Shown in pieces: positions 21,327-33,391 of a stretch of DNA of 64,000 nucleotides. The translations under genes were made by a program, and so were the position numbers. The notes under the pieces are model-generated. The model was not told the origin of the DNA. It worked only from the letters and a program-made list of their open reading frames with translations, and did no database searches. Positions within the stretch are counted from its first letter, which is position 1. The number at the start of each line of letters is the position of its first letter. Origin of the DNA: Microthyrium microscopicum (lineage: Eukaryota > Ascomycota > Dothideomycetes > Microthyriales > Microthyriaceae); assembly GCA_010405405.1 (NCBI GenBank), contig MU004230.1, positions 3,369,744 to 3,433,743 of the forward strand. The letters are read 5' to 3'.

Positions 21327-23750
21327 TCATTGGACTTCTTCTGCCCAGCCGTTTAGTCCGGCTTCTCCAATGGCGAATCCGAGGCCTGCTGGTCCGCCGT
21401 TGGCGTAGATGCCGTTGCCGAGTCCTTGGACGGGAAGTTGCATCTGGGGACCGGGGGCTTGGGTGAAGACGGGTAGAGACACTGCGCGGGCGTGTTGCGC
21501 GCGCTGGGCGGCGGTGCTGGGTGCTAGGAGGCCGCCGATTGTGGTGGCGCCGTTCATGCCGTTGGTGTTGCTTGACCCGTTGATGGAGATGCCGCTTTGC
21601 GAGGAGGCGGATTGGTGCGAGAAGGAGTGGCTTGGTGCGTGGAGCGTTGGCATTGGTTGTGGTGATGCGCTGGTTGCTGCGTAGAAGGCTGCTTGGGCTT
21701 GTGCGGATGTAAAGGGCTGGGCGGAGTGGTCTTGTTGTGGGATGGCCTGTTGTTGGTGCTGTTGGTGGAGATACATCATGAGCGGGTTACCGTTGCCGTT
21801 TGTCAACATTCCTTGCTGTTGCTGCTGGTGTTGCTGAGACATGCCGTTTTGGGGCGGCGAGGTTTGGCGGTGGATGCCGTTGCCTTGGGTTATCTGGGGT
21901 TGCATGCCATCTTGGGGAGTCTGGGCTTGGGATTGAGCGTGCTGGGACATTTGGCGAGGTGGGTTGCCGCAGCGGTCTTTTCCAAAGTTGATCTTGAAGC
22001 GCTTATACTCGTCCTTTTGACGAACGGCTTCAATCGCCTTGATGGCGTTGGCGATATTGGTGAAGTTGACGAATGCACAGCTCTTTTCACGGAGTGTGTT
22101 GACTAGCTCAATCTCGCCGTATTCTGAAAAGTCTTGTCGAAGACGTTCTTCGGTCCAGGACTCGTCCAGATTGCCAATGTAAACGTTGCGTGACGCACCA
22201 CCGCTGACGGCGAGTGCAATAGCAGCAGGTAGAGCTCCAGAGTGCTTGCCCCAGCCAATCTTTAGACGTCGGTTGTGAATCATGAGACCTTGGAGATTGC
22301 TCATTGCGTAGAAGGATGCGGCTGAAGTTGGATCAATGAACGTTACGAAGCAAATGTGCTTGTCTGGAATATAGCGAATGTGATGCAGCAATCCTCCGCG
22401 TACAACATTGCAAATCTCCTCGATGGTAGTTTCCGGGTGAATGTTACCAAGATACACTGTTCGGTTTCCCAAATTGTTGTATCCTCCAGCAGCAGTCGCA
22501 ACAGCAGCAGCAGCTACAGACTGTTGTGCGAGTGCATTAGAGATGACCTCTCGATCAGCTCCATTAAGCACATGAGCATAGCCAGGAGCAATGCCTAGGT
22601 ACTGTGCAGCATTCTGCTGCTGAGTCTTGGAAACGTAGGCACATCGATCCTTGCCGTAGTAAACCCGTTTTGGTGAGCCCCATTTCGGTTCCTGAGGAAG
22701 TTGTTGAACAGCCTTGACCGCATTGCCAATAGAGAGGAAATGCACGAAACCAATCGACTTTTCCCGAACTAGCTTGACAGTATCAATGGGACCGAACTTG
22801 CCCAGGTCCTCACGAATCTCCTCCTCCGTAACGTCCTCCGCCAAGCTTCCCAAATATACATTTCGAGACGCCTGCGACTGCTGAACAGCAATTGCCACGG
22901 AAGTTGGGACGGGAGATGGTTTGCCCCAGCCAATCTTGATGTCCTGGCCCTTGATTGAAAGCTTCTTCAAAATAGCATCTGAATGGAAATGTGTGGCAGA
23001 ACTGCTGTCTAGGAACGAAATGAAGGCGCAGTTCTTGTCTGGCAAAAGACGGACAGACTCAATCTGTCCGCTACGAACGTGGTTGAGAATCTCTTCGGCA
23101 GAGGTCTCAGGGGGTATGTTGCCGAGATACACAGTCCTGCTTGTACCCGAAATCATACTAGGCATCATTTGCCCGGCCATTGCCATATTTTGACCATTAT
23201 ACGCTGCATATGCTGTCGAGGGAGATTGTGGGTTGCCCATGTATGGCTGGGCGTTCATGCCGTTGGGCGAAGTCATGCTCTGGAACACATTTGGGGATAA
23301 GGCAGTGGCATGTGCTTGTACGGGGCTCGCCATGTGGTTCTGGCCATTAGCTTGGTGACCATTAGCGTTTGCGAATGTAGCAAAGCTCTGGAATTGTGGT
23401 GACGCAAAAGCATTAGGAGAACCAGGCTGAAAGGGGCTACCAAGGAGCAACTGGGAAGGAAGCAATGGCGTAAAGTTCATATCAAAGGCTGTTCCGGGTG
23501 TCTGCATATCAGCGATCTGCTGTTGCTGCTGCTGATTAAGTCTCGCTGTGTTGATGTTGGGAATGTTCTGTCGCTGTGGGTGGCGCTCAGAGTAGCCTCC
23601 AAGAGAGTTTTGATGCGAGTGAAAGGAGGTGTGATGATGGTACATGCCATGATCGCCATTCATGCCTCCATTCATGTTCGATTTGCTGTATGTGTGCGGC
23701 ATTCGTCCACCCTGCGAAGCCATGGTTGGACCAGCATCTTGATGTTGCAT
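21327..23750 (-). CDS. nrd1: Four-RRM RNA-binding protein, Nrd1/Msa2-like
   Basis: 807 aa, single exon. Four RNA recognition motifs in two pairs: RRM1 about 205-277 (TVYLGNI, CAFISF), RRM2 about 296-367 (NVYLGSL, GFVHF), RRM3 about 430-502 (TVYLGNI, CFVTF) and RRM4 about 521-592 (NVYIGNL, CAFVNF). RNP2 and RNP1 core residues are present in each. The GWGK tail after RRM1 and RRM3 and the GKDRC tail after RRM2 and RRM4 are typical of the fission yeast Nrd1/Msa2 family, which binds mRNAs that control sexual differentiation and stress responses. The N-terminal 200 residues and the C-terminus are Gln/Asn/Ser-rich and disordered. The gene has a long upstream region, as many fungal RNA-binding protein genes do. 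An alternative start is Met10. The identity with fission yeast Nrd1 is a family call, not proven orthology. Confidence 0.88.
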   Translation of the reverse strand: MQHQDAGPTMASQGGRMPHTYSKSNMNGGMNGDHGMYHHHTSFHSHQNSLGGYSERHPQRQNIPNINTARLNQQQQQQIADMQTPGTAFDMNFTPLLPSQLLLGSPFQPGSPNAFASPQFQSFATFANANGHQANGQNHMASPVQAHATALSPNVFQSMTSPNGMNAQPYMGNPQSPSTAYAAYNGQNMAMAGQMMPSMISGTSRTVYLGNIPPETSAEEILNHVRSGQIESVRLLPDKNCAFISFLDSSSATHFHSDAILKKLSIKGQDIKIGWGKPSPVPTSVAIAVQQSQASRNVYLGSLAEDVTEEEIREDLGKFGPIDTVKLVREKSIGFVHFLSIGNAVKAVQQLPQEPKWGSPKRVYYGKDRCAYVSKTQQQNAAQYLGIAPGYAHVLNGADREVISNALAQQSVAAAAVATAAGGYNNLGNRTVYLGNIHPETTIEEICNVVRGGLLHHIRYIPDKHICFVTFIDPTSAASFYAMSNLQGLMIHNRRLKIGWGKHSGALPAAIALAVSGGASRNVYIGNLDESWTEERLRQDFSEYGEIELVNTLREKSCAFVNFTNIANAIKAIEAVRQKDEYKRFKINFGKDRCGNPPRQMSQHAQSQAQTPQDGMQPQITQGNGIHRQTSPPQNGMSQQHQQQQQGMLTNGNGNPLMMYLHQQHQQQAIPQQDHSAQPFTSAQAQAAFYAATSASPQPMPTLHAPSHSFSHQSASSQSGISINGSSNTNGMNGATTIGGLLAPSTAAQRAQHARAVSLPVFTQAPGPQMQLPVQGLGNGIYANGGPAGLGFAIGEAGLNGWAEEVQ

Positions 23751-25371
23751 AGCTAACAGATGCGGTGGGACAGCAGCGTCCCGGTACGTGGTCGAAAGGA
23801 CAGCCGTTTTGATGGATTGAAACGTCCGGTGCCGAAAAGACCGGACTAAAGATTACAATAACGTTGTTTGGGAAAATAGAAGTGTTCGAGAGCGATTCGA
23901 GAATGGTTCTAGTAGGATGAAATTAGAGGCACATTCCAGAGCAAAGAATGCTAAGAGTTGGCCAGGCTTCGCACCTTGAGAAGATGATGATATGTTCGAG
24001 CGTAGGATATGGCGAAAAGGTAATTGTATGATTCGATAGTTCAGTAGAATAGATGGTCTGAAAATAGTGTGATGGTTCAAGGCGACAGCTACAAGTTTTG
24101 ACCAAGCGCTCAGAAGAGTATAAGACAGAGTAGATGAAGGCAAGACTGAAGGTTAACGAAAGTCAAAGGAGCGACGATAGAAGCGAAGAAGAGGAGCACG
24201 GCGGAGAGTTGAAGAGATGGGAGAGAGCAAGAAAGAACAGCACAAGGAGTAGATGATGAGGTACTGAAAGAAGTAGAGGAGAGCAGTTTCTGAGTAGCCA
24301 TGTAGGTACGACCGCATTGTCAGTACTTACCACTAGTACTCGGTGTAGGGGCTCTCCAGGCTCACTTTTGGCCTTTGGCTCTCACACATGGACAAGGCTT
24401 GACCAGGCCTAGAGGCACAGGCGCATTTTGGCAGCGGTTGAGTGGACCAACAAGCGGCGAGAGCCAAAAAAGAACCACTACCCTTCCTCACCAACGCTGT
24501 CCACCGTAGGTCTGACAGAGGGTTGGAAATGAGGCCGTGCCAGAAGCAGTTAGGAGAAAACGCCCCAACCATCAGGGGCTGGTTGCACAGGCGTGTCTCC
24601 GTAGACGGGAGCTTGCCGACTTGTCTCTCGTTCTCAAATCAATTCAGAGCCATGCCCAAAAGGAGAAGACAGATTCTGGGGATGGTGGCAATATTCTGAC
24701 GATCCTAACTTTTCAGACACTGTAAAGACTGCAAGTGTTGGAGAACTTAAGAGATGCAGCAGATTACTGCACCTCGCCATAGCTATCCGGCGCATAGTGC
24801 AAACGCTGGCCGCATGAACAGCCCAGACTTGAGGATTCAAGATTAAGAAGTGCACCGCTGACCTGCAGGTTTCCAGAAGCAGGAGTTGGCTTCGATGCTA
24901 TCTCGCTGCAGCAGATTATCTTCGTTTGCGGCGTCAGGCTGCTGGGGAGCTTTCGTCTTGTGCGTGTGCTCATTCTGTTCCTGACTAGTGTTTCTTTTGG
25001 GACCAGTCCATGCTGGTGCCCGTGCTATTGACTCTGTTTAATTGGTGGGCTTGCTTGTAGTGGAGCTTTTTTTCTGTCCGACTGTTGAATCTGCAATTGA
25101 CGTCTTTGCGTGACTCTGTCAGAGCAAAAGACGAGCATGGAATGATTGGACTTGTCCGCTCAACACCAAGGCTGAAGAATGAACAATCGTCGCTATCTGG
25201 GTCGTCATACATTATCCTCTCACCACCACTCAGGCCCCAAAGCAGGAGAACGAGATTATCGAAACCTGGTTGCTTTTCCAGGGCGTTCGCTGCAAAGAAC
25301 CCCAGCTAACCCGTCCGTCTTAGCCCGTCCAGACCAACGGAAACGGTGATTTGCAAGTTCAAAACCTCACG
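23751..25371. other. Intergenic: long leader/promoter of the Nrd1-like gene
   Basis: No supported coding region. The minus strand from 23751 to about 24330 is CT-rich, as expected for a leader. A possible small leader intron (donor GTAAGT near 24331, acceptor CTCAG near 24291) exists, but its branch point is poor. The rest has no recognised feature. Confidence 0.45.
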
Positions 25372-25830
25372 ATGGAAAATAGTGCCCCATCAAACAACCA
25401 ATCTACCGGCGCGCACCTAGCCGACAACGACCAGGGAGGGCCAGCAGATGAACCAAAGAGAAAGCCGAATATAACTCAAGGCAAACTCGATTTAGATCAC
25501 AACCCAAATTGCAATTGCGTACGTCCCAGCGGATAATAGCCGTGCGAATTCTGGGGCAACGAGGGGGTGTTGGTTGGCTGTTCATTATTTGCGATTTGGT
25601 AACAAAACCCTCCCTGGTTCGCGCAGAAATTCTGGATCCGTGTTCAATATGATCTACAGCGACGATTTTACAGAACAACTCTGTTCTGTTTGAAACTGCC
25701 GCGTCAATATTCTAGAAATGGTGTTAGTTTGTACCGTACTGGAGCCCCCCTCATTGGAGATATTTTGTCCCTGAAAAGCCCCAGTCATGCTTCTAATATC
25801 TTGGCATTTTGTCGTGCTTTCTGTAATTGA
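25372..25830 (+). CDS. Possible small two-exon protein of unknown function
   Basis: Exon 1, 25372-25518, encodes 49 residues of polar sequence (MENSAPSNNQSTGAH..) ending in DHNPNCNC. A donor GTACGT at 25519 and acceptor GCGCAG ending at 25626 give a phase-0 intron of 108 nt. Exon 2, 25627-25830, continues with KFWIRVQYDLQRRFYRTTLF and ends FCRAFCN, 116 aa in total. The exon 2 peptide looks coding rather than random, but the intron branch point is weak (TGGTAAC) and I recognise no family. Without splicing the frame stops after CVRPSG. It could be a spurious model. Confidence 0.35.
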
Positions 25831-26179
25831 GGTGTTTTATATTCGGCCCTGTTGAAGTGGGAACGTATCCATAAATAAATTAGAGATTGGGATGTGGGCC
25901 TCGTGGATAGCGAAATGAAGAAATACCAGGTTGGTGGGGAGAGAGAGAGAAATAGGAGTTGTCAAATGGGCGGGTAAATAGGAGGATGACTAAGACATTC
26001 AATGCTTTCCTTCTTCAACTCATCATCATGCAACTACCGCTGGGTTCCTGGCCATCGTTTTCATCAGCCGCCAATTCTGTTTCATTTGCTTCCTTGAGAT
26101 CGTGCCGTGTTTAGAACACTGCCCGTCTGTTTCTGAACATTTGGTTTAGAGTTTCAGCTTCAGCTGCCAATCTGCAAAC
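25831..26179. other. Intergenic, upstream of the CX9C gene
   Basis: Short region holding the promoter and leader of the plus-strand 26180 gene. It includes a GA-rich run near 25936-25956. No other feature recognised. Confidence 0.5.
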
Positions 26180-26469
26180 ATGAAGCCCAGGATCCGGCCC
26201 ATTGAGAAGTTTGCCGCTGCTGTTGCTCAATGCTCCAAAGAGGTATGTTTAATGATCTGGAAAAAGAAACAAGGCGAGCAATTACTGACTTTATTTATTG
26301 CAGAGCGCCAATTACGGCAAGTGTATAGCCGCTGATTATAATAATGTCTCCAAAGACAAATGCGTCAATGAGTTTATGAAACTCCAACAATGTTACACCG
26401 TGGGTTATATCAATCTCTGATCTGGGATCAAGCTGACATGCGCTGTAGAATGCATACAAGAAAAGATAA
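26180..26469 (+). CDS. Twin-CX9C protein, NDUFAF8-like complex I assembly factor
   Basis: A 59-aa product from three tiny exons: 26180-26242, 26304-26399 and 26449-26469. Both introns are phase 0 with good signals: GTATGT/TACTGAC/TTGCAG, and GTGGGT/GCTGAC/TGTAG. The product has two CX9C pairs, CSKESANYGKC (residues 18-28) and CVNEFMKLQQC, the hallmark of intermembrane-space proteins imported by Mia40 that fold as a disulfide-linked helical hairpin. The order CxxxxxxYGxC, then KDxC..EFxxLxxC, then a basic YKKR tail, matches human NDUFAF8 (C17orf89), which partners NDUFAF5 in complex I assembly. If the second intron is retained the end changes to VGYINL. Standard length cut-offs would miss this gene. 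Its 3' end faces that of the isoleucyl-tRNA synthetase gene, 147 bp away. Confidence 0.82.
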
Positions 26470-26616
26470 AAATAGCACTTTCTCAACATTTTGGCTTGGC
26501 CAGCAGAATTCCAACAACAGACAATCAGTCCCATCATCTGTATTGCTAGGTAATGCGAGCAAGTAACCGCCAGTGTTCTAGATATCATAGAGTATGTATC
26601 TTGAGCAGCATCAAGC

Positions 26617-29600
26617 TTAGAGCTTGACAAGACGCAACAAGAATGTGGCCTTATGGACCTCTTGTTCCTCTTCGACAATGACAACCTCATTGCCACCCTC
26701 TGGAATCTTCCCTTCGACCTCCATAACGACATGCTTGTCCATCGGCCGCCTCAGGGCCTTCTCTAACATTGCCGTCTGACTCTCGAACACCTTCTCTATG
26801 CCTGTCCCCTCAGGATCCTCGAGGACACGATACTCCATGCCTACATCATCAGTCGGCACCAGCCCCGCCTTCTGACGGAGTCGCTGTACGCGATTGATGA
26901 TTTCGCGTGCTAAGCCTTGCTCGACTAGCTCCGGATATGTCTTTGTGTCGAGGATGATAATGACGTCGTTATCCGTATTAAACTCCTGGTCTGCGGTCAC
27001 CTTATCCTCTTTCATTCCGCGCTTAACAACCAAATCGCCCGCTTCGAGCGGAATGCCGTCTACGGAGATGGTGCCTGTTTCCAGGTAGGCAAGGATTTGC
27101 TCATTGGTGAGCGCGGGTAGTCCCTTCTTGACACGTCCGACTTCTTTACGCAACTTTTTGCCAAGGACAGGCCAGTCGGCGTTGACGCTGTACTGCACGT
27201 TGTGCGCTTCTTCGTCACTGCTCAGCTCAAGGTTCAAGACATTGAGCTCGCTGCAGATGTAGCTTTCAAGATCTTTGATGTCGTCAAGGTACTGTTGGTC
27301 GCGGTGAATGACGGTGAGGGTTTTAAGGGGCGTTCGGATGCCGATTGTCTTGCGCTCGCGACTAACGCGCCCGAGGTCGATGACAGTTTGCATACGACCT
27401 ACGCGGCGTTCGATGACTTCGTCAAAGAGTTCTTCGCGGACTTCGGGGTAAGGGAGGAAGTGGACACTGCGAGAATCTTCTGCGCGGTGCTTCTCTGGAA
27501 TATATGGCAGGAGGCGTTGGTAGATGTTGTCGGTTATGAAAGGAGTAAATGGGGCTAGTCCACGACATAGGGTGAATAGTACTTCAAAAAGTGTGTTGAG
27601 AGCGCGTTGGGTATCGTCAACGCCAAATTCTCCCTTTAATCGTCGACGGTTGAATCGAATGTACCAGTTGTTGTTGCTGTCAATCAATGAGAGAAGTCGA
27701 GGGACAACGGTATATAATCGATATGCCGCCATTTCCTCGTTGACAAATTTGAGTAAGCTTTGGCAAAGCGCCAGAATCCATTTGTCCATGACATTAGTGT
27801 TTGTCTTTCCCAATTCGGGGTCAGACATAAAGTCAATGTTTTCAATCTTCTTTAGTAGCGCCACTTGTTGCTGGAAGAACTGGTAGCTGTTCCACAAAGG
27901 CAAGAGAACCTTGGTTACTAAAGCTTGTCAGTAAGAATTCACTTTGAGGAACCAAGAATAACATACCGATATCTTTGACTCCGGCTTCCTTGAAACGCAA
28001 GGTCTCCGCGCGAACCACTGGCGAGTTTATCATGTATAGGCGCAGAGCATCTGAACCATGGCGATCCATGATGATGGTTGGATTTGGGTAGTTGTTCAGA
28101 CTTTTGCTCATCTTCTTACCATCCTCAGCCAGCACAATACCGTTTACCACGCAGTTTTTGAATGGAATGACACCCTTGAGATGTGTTCCTAGAACAAGCA
28201 TTGTGTAGAACCAGCCTCTCGTTTGATCCAGCCCTTCAGCAATAAAGTCGCCAGGGAAGGACTCTTCAAACAGCTCTTTGTTCTCGAAAGGGTAGTGGAG
28301 CTGAGCATACGGCATACTTCCAGATTCAAACCAACAGTCAAACACTTCTTCTATGCGCTTCAGGTCACCTTTTCCGTTCTTGCTGGGGATGGTTATGTTG
28401 TCGATGTGATGTTTGTGCAGGTCCTTGATACCAGTCTTGCCGCTGAGCTTCTCGAGTTCCTCTGCGCTTCCAATACACACCATTTCTGAGAAATCTTCGT
28501 TTGCCCAGATTGGAATTGGTGTACCCCAGTACCGATTTCGTGAAAAGTTCCAATCCCGTGCGTTGGCAACCCATTGGCGGAATCGATTCTCTTTCACGAA
28601 CCCAGGTACCCAGTGAGAGTCCTTGTCTAAGGTGTCCAGCATTGGTTGCACAGTGTCTCCCATTTTGATGAACCATGAAGATACAGCACGGTAGATCAAC
28701 GGTGTGTCTGAGCGCCAACAAAATGGATATGAATGGAAGAACTGGCTCTCACTTACCAAACGCCCCGTTGTTCTGAGATGCTTAATGATAGCTTTGTCTG
28801 CATCCTTGACGTATTGGCCGGCAAAGTCGCTGACTTCTTCCGTATAAATCCCTTGGTCGTTCACGGGGCAAGGCGGTAACCGGTCGTGGCTGATGATACC
28901 ATTTTCCATGGCAATTCTGTAATCGTCCTCACCAAATGCTGGTGCCTGGTGGACGATACCAGTACCGCTGTCGGAGGTAACGTATTTGTCGTTTAACACT
29001 TTGAAGGCGTGATCTTTGAACTGATCCTGGAAGTATGGGAAGAGCGGTTGGTATTTCCACCCAAGCATATCCTTTCCTTTGATTTTCTTTTGCAAAACCT
29101 TGAATTTCGCCTTTTTCGGATCTTTGTACAAGGATTTCAGTAAAGCTTCCAGCAGGATATATGTTTTGCCAGAAGCCTCGTCCGTAATTTTGATATAGTC
29201 GAAATCTGGATGTACGCAAAGACCCAGATTTGACGGAAGAGTCCACGGTGTAGTTGTCCACGCCAACAAACTTGTCGCCGGCTCGTCAACAAGCGGAAAT
29301 GCAACCACCACAGCCGGATCCTGCACATCTTTGTAATTTTGCTGAGCCTCCATGTTGCTCAGTGGTGTAGTAAGACCTGTCGAGTATGGCATGACTCTGT
29401 ATCCGCGATACACCACACCTTTGTCCCACAACTGCTTAAACACCCACCATTCCGACTCCATGAAAGGAAAGTCCATAGTCTTGTAATCATTATCGAAATC
29501 CACCCATCGTCCCAGTCGTCCAATAGTCTGGCGCCACTCATTCGAGTATTCCATAACAATGGAACGACATGCCTCATTGTACTTGTCAATTCCCATCTTC

Positions 29601-29908
29601 ATCACATCTTCCTTGCCCTTGATGTTGAGCTTCTTGTCAATGATATGCTCAATTGGAACACCATGAGTGTCCCAGCCGAACCGCCGCTCCACAAAACGGC
29701 CTTTCATGGACCAATATCTGGGGATAATATCTTTTATGGTGGAGGCCAGTAGATGGCCATAGTGAGGGAGACCGGTGGCAAAAGGCGGGCCATCATAGAA
29801 GGTATACGGTTTGCGGCCTTTGGAGAGTTCGACTTGTCGTCGAAAGGCGTCGATTTCGTTCCACTGTGCGAGGATGCGCTCCTCCTCCTTGGGGAAGCTG
29901 ATGGACAT
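26617..29908 (-). CDS. ILS1: Cytosolic isoleucyl-tRNA synthetase
   Basis: 1080 aa from two exons, 29908-27967 and 27917-26617. The 49-nt intron (GTATGT..CTTTAG) restores VKDIVTKVLLPLWNSYQFF. Class I synthetase that charges tRNA-Ile. The HIGH motif appears as LPHYGH (residues 47-52), after PPFATG. The KMSKS loop is at about 599-603. Between them lies the CP1 editing domain with TTPWTLPSN and the DFAGQYV segment. The anticodon-binding region follows the second catalytic half, with a eukaryotic C-terminal extension. Length fits yeast Ils1 (about 1070). There is no mitochondrial presequence at the N-terminus (MSISFPKEEERIL), so this is the cytosolic enzyme. Confidence 0.96.
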
Positions 29909-30492
29909 GATTTTTTAGGCAACACTCAGCAGGCAGGCAATGGCTAGAGGTTGTGTGTAGAGGTGTGGGAAAACGAAAGCGCGACGACTGCGCAGCTGTG
30001 TTGTTTAAAAGGGCGACGCTGTGAGGATGACTGCGAAGGATGAGGCGTCGGACTTGGAGTCATCTACGGAAATCACTATAAATTTGGACGGTGGTTACCC
30101 AATCCCAAGGTTGGTGGGATGACAGGGTGGGGCATGGGAGCTCTTTCCTTCACAGTTTAGTGGGCAGCCCGAGCGGAGCTTCAGCCTTATGTTCAGCCTT
30201 CCCGAGGTCCAGACATTTGATGCAACTCAAATGAGAGTACAAGAGGGTTGAAACTTTTCATTCAAGACGTCAAACGTGTTCTAGGGAGCACTCGCTCCAA
30301 GATGATGCTGATGATTGCCTAAATAGGTATCTTCCGTGCCTAGTCTACCACATACCATCCATCGTTCTCGAATCCCCAAGAGACTCAACCGAGGAGATCG
30401 CATCCATCTCACGCGATCGTGTCGCTACCTATCTGATCTATCTTCCATCCATGGTAATATCAAGCATTCCTACATTCGGTCGAATAACTATG
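29909..30492. other. Intergenic: isoleucyl-tRNA synthetase promoter and NPL4 3' region
   Basis: Both flanking genes are on the minus strand. No further feature seen. Confidence 0.55.
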
Positions 30493-32557
30493 CTAATCGA
30501 GGTTAAACCCCTTCACTTTCTTAGTAATATGTTCAGTGCTATCATGCCGCTTTTGCAAGGACGACAAAGACCGCGGCCATCCATTGGTCCCAGAGCTGCC
30601 GACGTGCGTACTTCTCGCGCCATCGTGCCCTGAGCCAGGCGACGCCGGGCGCTTGGGAGGGATGTTCTCACCAGATTCTCGGAGGACGGCGAGAAGTGTT
30701 TGCCATCCTGGACTGTTGGATAATTGAAGACCGAGCGATGGATCTTGTTCTTTGGCGAGGCGACCGAGGAGTGAGGATTCATCCTAATTCTGTTAGCTAC
30801 AGTCAAAATGATGCAAAAGGTTAGCACATACGTCGCTCAGTATTCCAAGTCCACGAATGAAAGACAGGAGATGGAAATCTGACACAATCTTGATGTCCGA
30901 CGGATTGTTGAGTTTGAGGCCACCAGTGGCAGCTTTGAGTGTCTTCCCTAGCACTCGTACATCTTGTAGTTGGCCTATTGAGTCGCGATTCTCCACTGGG
31001 AAGGCGGATGAGATAAATTGAGGGTGAACTTCGTTCGGGAAGCCGTGTGTCAGTGTGACTAGTAGGTACTCCACGGGAAACGAAGGCTTTGCGTTCTCTT
31101 GGACATTGGCCCCATATTCGTTCTTCTTCCGGTAAAACACTTCTGGGATGTATCGCGTGCGGCCCAGTTGCTCGTCTTCCTCTTCATTCTGAACAAGCAT
31201 CACAGATGGCTCCGCAGATGGCTCGATGATGTCGGATCGCACCATCTCCATAGCTGAGGTCGATGCTTGATATGAAGAAATGAGAATTTGTCCATCTTCA
31301 TCGCCGGTGATCACGCAAGTGACGAAATTAGACCCAAATCTACCGGTATCACTCCACTTGGTAGCGCGAGGATACTTGGCTTGATGCTGTGCAGCAAAGA
31401 CAACCTCTAGTGACGAAAGGAAGTAGGAGTCAATGTGACGTTTGCAGACGACTGATCCATCACCCGCGCCAGCATCAATCAGGTCTGTGAAGATCACGCC
31501 TAGGCGCTCCATACCGCACTGCCGCGCCATTGCGTCTACCTCCTTTTCGTTTGCCCATTCTCCTAACGATACACCATCTATTTCGTTGATCTGAGGAGGT
31601 TCGTAGATTGCTTCAACCACAGCTTTGGTGCCCAGTGGAACTTCTGCATATTCCTCATATCTGCCGTATAGATACCCCAGTCGTTGTGAGCCAGACGTCC
31701 GCCAGAAATCGAGCAGGGAGTTGATAAGATCTGGAGAAGCAAACTCTACGTGATCTACCATCCGATACTCTTGCTGTTGTAGGATAATAGCACTGGGCTG
31801 GCATTTCGTGCAAATACCCTCTGGCCACGCCGGATGCCCGGAGGGACAATTTGGTTTTACGCCGTAGTTTGGCTCGCTCAGCGGAGGCATGTAGGAAGTT
31901 CCAGTCTCGGGCTTATTCTTGGAACTGTTGATTTTGCGAAGGTAGGAGTGGAAGGACAGATGTTTGATTTTCTTGTCTGCTAGGTATTCCTGGGCGAACG
32001 GTTCTAAAGGCATGCAATAATCGCACATGCCTTTCCCGCCATGTCGGCACATTTTATTGTCTCGAGGACGTGTGATCTTGCCATCTTTCTTATCTAGCGC
32101 GTCATCTAGAGACGACTGCTTGACAGTCTCCCAAGGATTTTTTATGAGAACGGCTTGTTGTGGTATCTTGGATCGGGCTTCGGCGGGAAGGACGGCGCGG
32201 CCACTGAGGCGGTTCGCAGTAGGTTCTGATTCGGTGCTATGGCCGTTTGCTGACGATTCGAGGGTCTTGTAGTCTATGAAGAGCAGATCACCATTCCTAG
32301 GTTATTTCATTAGAATAAAACCAAACCAGAACAACCGAAGCATAATACCGTAGTCCAACGCGACTAAAACTAACACCACGAAGGTCCGCTATCTTTCTGG
32401 CCTCGCCACCGTGCGGTTTGTTGCTTAGCGTCAACGTCGAGGTATCGACATTGTCTGGAAGCTTTTCGGCTAGTGCTGGCAGCACAGAGGGGAACTCGTC
32501 ATCTTGATTGACTTCTAGTCGGAACTGGCCATCTCGACCACGGAAGCGAAGAAGCAT
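30493..32557 (-). CDS. npl4: NPL4, ubiquitin-binding cofactor of Cdc48/p97
   Basis: 654 aa from three exons: 32557-32349, 32296-30832 and 30783-30493. Introns are GTATTA..AACCTAG (52 nt) and GTATGT..AATTAG (48 nt); other acceptors for the second would create a stop. The N-terminus [14 protein letters not shown] matches yeast MLIRFRSKNG and forms the UBX-like domain that docks on Cdc48. The NPL4 zinc finger starts at about residue 153 ([12 protein letters not shown], later [17 protein letters not shown]). It is followed by the MPN-like domain ([20 protein letters not shown]) without catalytic residues, and the C-terminal domain. Npl4 with Ufd1 recruits ubiquitylated proteins to Cdc48 for unfolding in ERAD and other extraction steps. 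The last 60 residues ([11 protein letters not shown]..) are disordered, typical of filamentous fungi. Confidence 0.95.
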
Positions 32558-33391
32558 ATTGTACGCGATCGAAGGTATGAGAGCTTCGCTATGTAAGGTA
32601 TGCGAGAAGGCGATGGGGAGTAGGTCGTGGACAACTTGTAGCTTATAGAGGGACGCGGAAGAAGAACGAAGCTTAGAGCTTGTAGACGGAGAGGAGGAGA
32701 AATAAAGGGAAAATGTTATAGTGTGGCCGAAAGGTAAGTGAAAGTTGGTAGGCTTGGTGGGTGGTGGGCTGGAAGATGATGGAGATGGAAAGAGCTCTGA
32801 AGGTTGCCAAATCCACGTCACCTCCACTCCGCAATACTAGCCCAACTTCACTCTATCATCACTGCTTAACCTTCAGTGTGAGAAAATATGTCATCTTGAG
32901 CTCACAGCTTGGACATTTCATACATCAACACTTGACTCTATCATTTTCTTTGTTTTAGATCTTAAGCGTTACGGAGTACTGAGAGCTGCGTTGACTCGAG
33001 CCTTGCCACTACCTTACTTCATCCCATCATAAGAACTGATCTTTGACTCGACCCGCAGGATTCAAACAGGTCTCAAGACATTCAGAATCGCATAGACAGT
33101 AATATTATCAGTATTAGGAATAATTGACATAACCGCGCGCATCATACAGGTAACTCCACATTGAAGCCCTGCCCTGGATCTGAAAGCTCACGCCAATTAT
33201 GGAGAGCAACCCGATTTATATTGCTTAGCGCTTAAGAAAGAAGATCTATATAACTAACCCATGTATCCGCGGAGCTTAAGGTAACGTTGTGACAACTTAT
33301 AGACACGTTGGAATGTCTCACGATTGAACAACTGCACTGGTAGATTTGTACTTCCTTAACTTCCCATGTGGTGATAAGACACTCAGCCGCC
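32558..33391. promoter_or_regulatory. Divergent intergenic region between NPL4 and the esterase-like gene
   Basis: 834 bp between two gene starts that point away from each other. It should hold both promoters. The minus-strand side (32558-32830) is CT-rich on the coding strand, as expected for a leader. No defined operator or repeat was recognised. Confidence 0.5.
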
